Below, piece after piece: positions 6,745-9,020 of a stretch of 9,020 nucleotides of DNA (position 1 is its first letter; every line of letters begins with the position of its first letter). This stretch comes from CAYJEO01 sp964369355 (GTDB lineage Bacteria > Bacillota_I > Bacilli_A > RF39 > UBA660), in contig CAYJEO010000034.1 of assembly GCA_964369355.1 (NCBI GenBank), forward strand, positions 1-9,020. Direction: 5' to 3'. Under the pieces are notes generated by a model, which worked only from the letters and a program-made list of their open reading frames with translations, was not told the origin of the DNA and made no database searches. The translations under genes and the position numbers were made by a program.

Positions 6745-7962
6745 ATGAAGTTTAAAAAATCTTATTATTTTCCAATTATATTACTTTTGTCAGTAGTTAT
6801 CGGAAGTATAATTGGTATAGTTTTTAAAAGTGATGCTGTTATATTAAAACCACTAGGCGATATTTTTATAAACTTAATGTATACAATTGTCGTTCCATTA
6901 GTCTTCTTTACAATTTCTAGTAGTGTTGCAAATATGATTAATTTAAAAAGACTAGGTAAAATATTAAAATCTGTTTTTATCACTTTCTTTATAACAAGTT
7001 TTATTGCAGCTTTTATTATGTTATTAGTACTACTTGTGTTTAATCCGGTTGGTTCTAATATTGTATTAAGTTTAGGAGATGAAGTTAATAACTTAAATTT
7101 AGGTGAACAAATTGTTTCTATGCTAACAGTTACTGATTTTACTTTATTATTCTCTAGAACTAATATGCTACCATTAATTTTGTTTTCTATTTTATTTGGT
7201 ATATCTATTTCTTTAGTTGAAAAAGATAAAAAAAGTATCTCTTTAGTTTTAGATAAAATGTCTAAAGTTATGATGAAATTTGTAAGTATTATTATGTATT
7301 ATGCTCCTATTGGATTACTTGCTTATTTTGCTGCTTTAATAGGTGAATTTGGACCTGAACTATTAGGAAGTTATGCTTTAGGTATGCTAATTTATTATGT
7401 AACTTGTATCTTATATTTTTTAATAGTTTATACAGTTTATGCTTATATTGCGGGTAATAAAAAAGGTGTTAAATTATTTTATAAAAATATATTTCCTTCT
7501 TTTTTAACTTCTATTGCAACACAGTCTTCACTAGCTAGTTTACCTGTTAATTTAGATACTGCTAAAAATTGTAAAGTTCCTAAAGATATAAGAGAAGTTA
7601 CTTTACCAATTGGAGCTACTATGCATATGGAAGGTTCTGCAATGGGTTCTATTTTAAAAATAGTTTTCTTATTTGCTATATTTAATAAACCATTTGTTGG
7701 TATTGACACTTACTTAATAGCATTAGTTGTTGCTGTTTTATCAGGCGTTGTTATGTCGGGTATCCCTGGTGGTGGCTTAATAGGCGAAATGTTAATTGTT
7801 AATCTTTATGGTTTTCCGATGGAAGCATTTCCTATTATTGCCACTATTGGTTGGTTAATAGATCCACCTGCTACATGTATTAATGTTTGTGGAGATATTT
7901 CTACGTCTATGTTAGTAACAAAACAAGTAGAAGGTAATTTACATTATGAAAAAAACACCTAA
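6745..7962 (+). CDS. Dicarboxylate/amino acid:cation symporter (SLC1/DAACS family), probably not acidic-substrate specific
   Basis: This 405-residue multi-spanning membrane protein has the usual family length. Conserved landmarks in order are PLVFFTISSSVANM (51-64), the first re-entrant loop TQSSLASLPV (259-268), LPIGATMHMEGSA (287-299, equivalent to the NMDGT sodium-site motif), the second re-entrant loop GIPGGG (339-344), and the final helix motif DPPATCINVCGD (373-384). Family members couple uptake of glutamate, aspartate, dicarboxylates or small neutral amino acids to sodium or protons. Compared with GltPh, the equivalents of D394 (D373), T398 (T377), N401 (N380) and D405 (D384) are kept, but R397, which binds the acidic side chain, is Ala (A376). 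NMDGT has become HMEGS. This argues for a neutral or other non-acidic substrate. AGGAGG at 6734-6739 sets the ATG. It is a single-gene unit: a divergent gene precedes it and a terminator follows. Family certain, substrate inferred. Confidence 0.93.
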   Translation: MKFKKSYYFPIILLLSVVIGSIIGIVFKSDAVILKPLGDIFINLMYTIVVPLVFFTISSSVANMINLKRLGKILKSVFITFFITSFIAAFIMLLVLLVFNPVGSNIVLSLGDEVNNLNLGEQIVSMLTVTDFTLLFSRTNMLPLILFSILFGISISLVEKDKKSISLVLDKMSKVMMKFVSIIMYYAPIGLLAYFAALIGEFGPELLGSYALGMLIYYVTCILYFLIVYTVYAYIAGNKKGVKLFYKNIFPSFLTSIATQSSLASLPVNLDTAKNCKVPKDIREVTLPIGATMHMEGSAMGSILKIVFLFAIFNKPFVGIDTYLIALVVAVLSGVVMSGIPGGGLIGEMLIVNLYGFPMEAFPIIATIGWLIDPPATCINVCGDISTSMLVTKQVEGNLHYEKNT

Positions 7963-7973
7963 TAGGTGTTTTT
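7949..7973. terminator. Bidirectional terminator between the symporter gene and the convergent unknown gene
   Basis: AAAAACACCT (7951-7960) and AGGTGTTTTT (7964-7973) pair perfectly around a three-base loop. The symporter stop codon (7960-7962) is inside the hairpin. A-rich and T-rich flanks make it usable on both strands, and the convergent gene ends at 7981. Confidence 0.85.
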
Positions 7974-7980
7974 AATGTGT

Positions 7981-8913
7981 TTATCTACTTAACGTTTTTA
8001 CTAAAACTTTTTCTTTAACTGGTAACCCATATTTTTTAATTTCTTCTTCTTTTAATAAGCTTACAACATTATCTTTATATTCATCTAAATTATTAGAATA
8101 AAAAGGTAATTTATTTAATGCATTTGGATTATAATTTTCAAAGTACTTATTTAAAGGACTTAAAGTTTTTCTTAAATCTTCAACACCAATATCTTTTAAT
8201 TTAGTATTATATAAATAACTTCTTTCAACTATTTCATCATAATTTCTATAAGCTTGTATTTTTTCATCTACAAAGAGATTATCCATAGTATAAATATTTT
8301 GTTCTGCTTCTAAAGCATTTAATAAAGCCATTTTTTTAGGTAAGTCATGTACTGAATTAACTCTTTGCATTATTGAATATAATAATACAGATTTACCAAC
8401 TTTATTTGCTTTTGCTTCTCCGCCTTCTTCATATGTTTTAATTTTTTCATTCATTAATTTTTTTGTTTCTTCTGTTAAAACATATATATATGGTTCAATA
8501 AAATTTTCTTCTGAAGTATAATATATTTTATTGATATCATCCATATTATATTTAACTTTAGAAGCTAGTGCATTTTGTCTTGCAACTTGAGCCGATCTTA
8601 AAATATTTCTAATTGTTTCTTTGTTTTTTTCATATATGTCATTGTTTTTATAAGTTATGCTCATATATTTTTCGATAACTCCATTTATTTTTTTCTTTTC
8701 ATCTAAAAAGTTTAAATGTAGTGTTTTTGTTTCTTCGTTAAAAGTTGCTACATCAAAAGCATATCCTTTACTACTTCCATAATTTATTTCTTTTATTTGA
8801 TCTTCTAAGTTATATTCACTTAGTATAGTTTCCGTTAAAATTTGAATTTCATTTAAAGTAAAAAGTCTAGTTTTAGATACATCATACAGCGTTTGTAATA
8901 TTAAGTTTGTCAT
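7981..8913 (-). CDS. Unrecognised soluble protein of 310 residues
   Basis: I do not recognise this protein. It has no signal peptide, no membrane helix, no Cys and no Trp, and is rich in Lys, Glu, Asn and Tyr, so it should be cytosolic. Residues about 1-35 look helical. About 40-90 contain probable strands (GYAFDVATFN, TLHLNFLDE, YMSITYKN) that could form a small alpha/beta domain. Residues 95-125 form a basic helix (IRNILRSAQVARQNALASKV), and the part from about 145 to the end looks largely helical with an acidic-basic mix. A short Gly/Ala/Lys stretch, EEGGEAKANKVGKS (162-175), includes GKS but lacks the GxxxxGK[ST] spacing of a Walker A motif. AAGGAAGG lies a normal distance before the ATG at 8913, and a strong promoter with an inverted repeat precedes it. 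It appears to be transcribed alone. The gene is well supported by length, start signals and flanking terminators; its function is unknown. Confidence 0.85.
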   Translation of the reverse strand: MTNLILQTLYDVSKTRLFTLNEIQILTETILSEYNLEDQIKEINYGSSKGYAFDVATFNEETKTLHLNFLDEKKKINGVIEKYMSITYKNNDIYEKNKETIRNILRSAQVARQNALASKVKYNMDDINKIYYTSEENFIEPYIYVLTEETKKLMNEKIKTYEEGGEAKANKVGKSVLLYSIMQRVNSVHDLPKKMALLNALEAEQNIYTMDNLFVDEKIQAYRNYDEIVERSYLYNTKLKDIGVEDLRKTLSPLNKYFENYNPNALNKLPFYSNNLDEYKDNVVSLLKEEEIKKYGLPVKEKVLVKTLSR

Positions 8914-8936
8914 AATATCTTCCTTCCTTGAGTAAT

Positions 8937-8952
8937 TAATGTTAACACATTA
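8937..8952. promoter_or_regulatory. Inverted repeat overlapping the -10 box, possible operator
   Basis: TAATGT (8937-8942) and ACATTA (8947-8952) are perfect inverted arms around TAAC. The repeat covers the -10 hexamer of the promoter, the position expected for a repressor site. No regulator gene is adjacent, and in DNA this AT-rich six-base arms can arise by chance. Confidence 0.35.
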
Positions 8953-8967
8953 TTAATTGTATGTCAA
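8939..8967 (-). promoter_or_regulatory. Promoter of the 310-residue protein gene
   Basis: A perfect TTGACA -35 box (minus strand, 8962-8967) stands 17 bases before TAACAT (8939-8944), a four-of-six -10. The leader then runs through AAGGAAGG to the ATG at 8913. The strong -35 and weak -10 fit a promoter open to regulation. Confidence 0.6.
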
Positions 8968-8997
8968 ACACTTTCTGTTTATTCTATCTTTTTAGAC

Positions 8998-9020
8998 AAA
9001 AAAAAGGCTATTTTAGCCTT
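8998..9020 (-). terminator. Terminator hairpin of a gene beyond the right edge
   Basis: AAGGCTA (9004-9010) and TAGCCTT (9014-9020) form a perfect 7-bp stem with a TTT loop. Read on the minus strand it is followed by a long T run (the A run at 8998-9005 on plus), so it can end a minus-strand transcript coming from the right. It may also act on the plus strand if T residues follow outside the window. Confidence 0.7.

Noticed and set aside
6765..6983. Minus-strand open frame of 72 residues
   Set aside because: It is antisense to the start of the symporter gene, which has full family motifs.
7479..7709. Minus-strand open frame of 76 residues
   Set aside because: It is antisense to the conserved TQSSLASLP and HMEGSA region of the symporter.
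8390..8430. GKS in the 310-residue protein as a possible P-loop
   Set aside because: The residues EEGGEAKANKVGKS do not have the GxxxxGK[ST] spacing, and no Walker B follows.

Overview
The window is very AT-rich DNA: every line I sampled outside the first 290 bases is well below 30% G+C. Genes are tightly packed and carry strong AGGAGG-type ribosome binding sites. Proteins are rich in Lys, Asn and Ile, and secreted products have Gram-positive style signal peptides and lipoboxes. This fits a low-GC Bacillota (Firmicutes) or Mollicutes-related bacterium. All ten stop codons are TAA (7) or TAG (3), none is TGA, and all eight Trp codons are TGG, so the standard bacterial code fits. No ribosomal RNA, tRNA, insertion sequence, CRISPR array or complete prophage is visible, and no gene-free stretch exceeds 300 bases.

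Left part (1-2045, plus strand): the end of a surface gene set. It holds the C-terminus of a Gly/Tyr/Asn/Ser-rich, probably secreted protein; then, by TAATG stop-start overlap, a membrane-anchored protein with a cohesin-like domain and three cadherin-like beta-sandwich repeats; then a small lipoprotein; then an intrinsic terminator. These look like parts of one cell-surface assembly.

2046-3149 (plus): a second, short operon with its own extended -10 promoter. It encodes a stand-alone ComEC/Rec2-type metallo-beta-lactamase-fold hydrolase with an N-terminal membrane anchor, and a 60-residue DUF3006 protein. It ends in a bidirectional terminator shared with the convergent ABC transporter genes.

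3148-6645 (minus): a MacB/FtsX-type ABC exporter, with ATPase and large two-domain permease overlapping by 17 bases, and upstream of it a 102-residue one-TM protein resembling small membrane proteins of phage lysis regions.

6745-7973 (plus): a dicarboxylate/amino acid:cation symporter (SLC1/DAACS fold). The arginine that binds an acidic side chain in the glutamate/aspartate members is replaced by alanine, so a neutral or otherwise non-acidic substrate is more likely. A bidirectional hairpin separates it from the next, convergent gene.

7981-9020 (minus): a soluble 310-residue protein that I do not recognise. Its promoter has a perfect TTGACA -35 box and an inverted repeat over the -10. The window closes with a terminator hairpin belonging to a gene beyond the right edge.

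I see no convincing defence system or new multi-gene machine. The most interesting items are the surface operon, the mismatch of compartments between the hydrolase and its DUF3006 neighbour, the altered substrate site of the symporter, the orphan phage-like gene and the unrecognised 310-residue protein.
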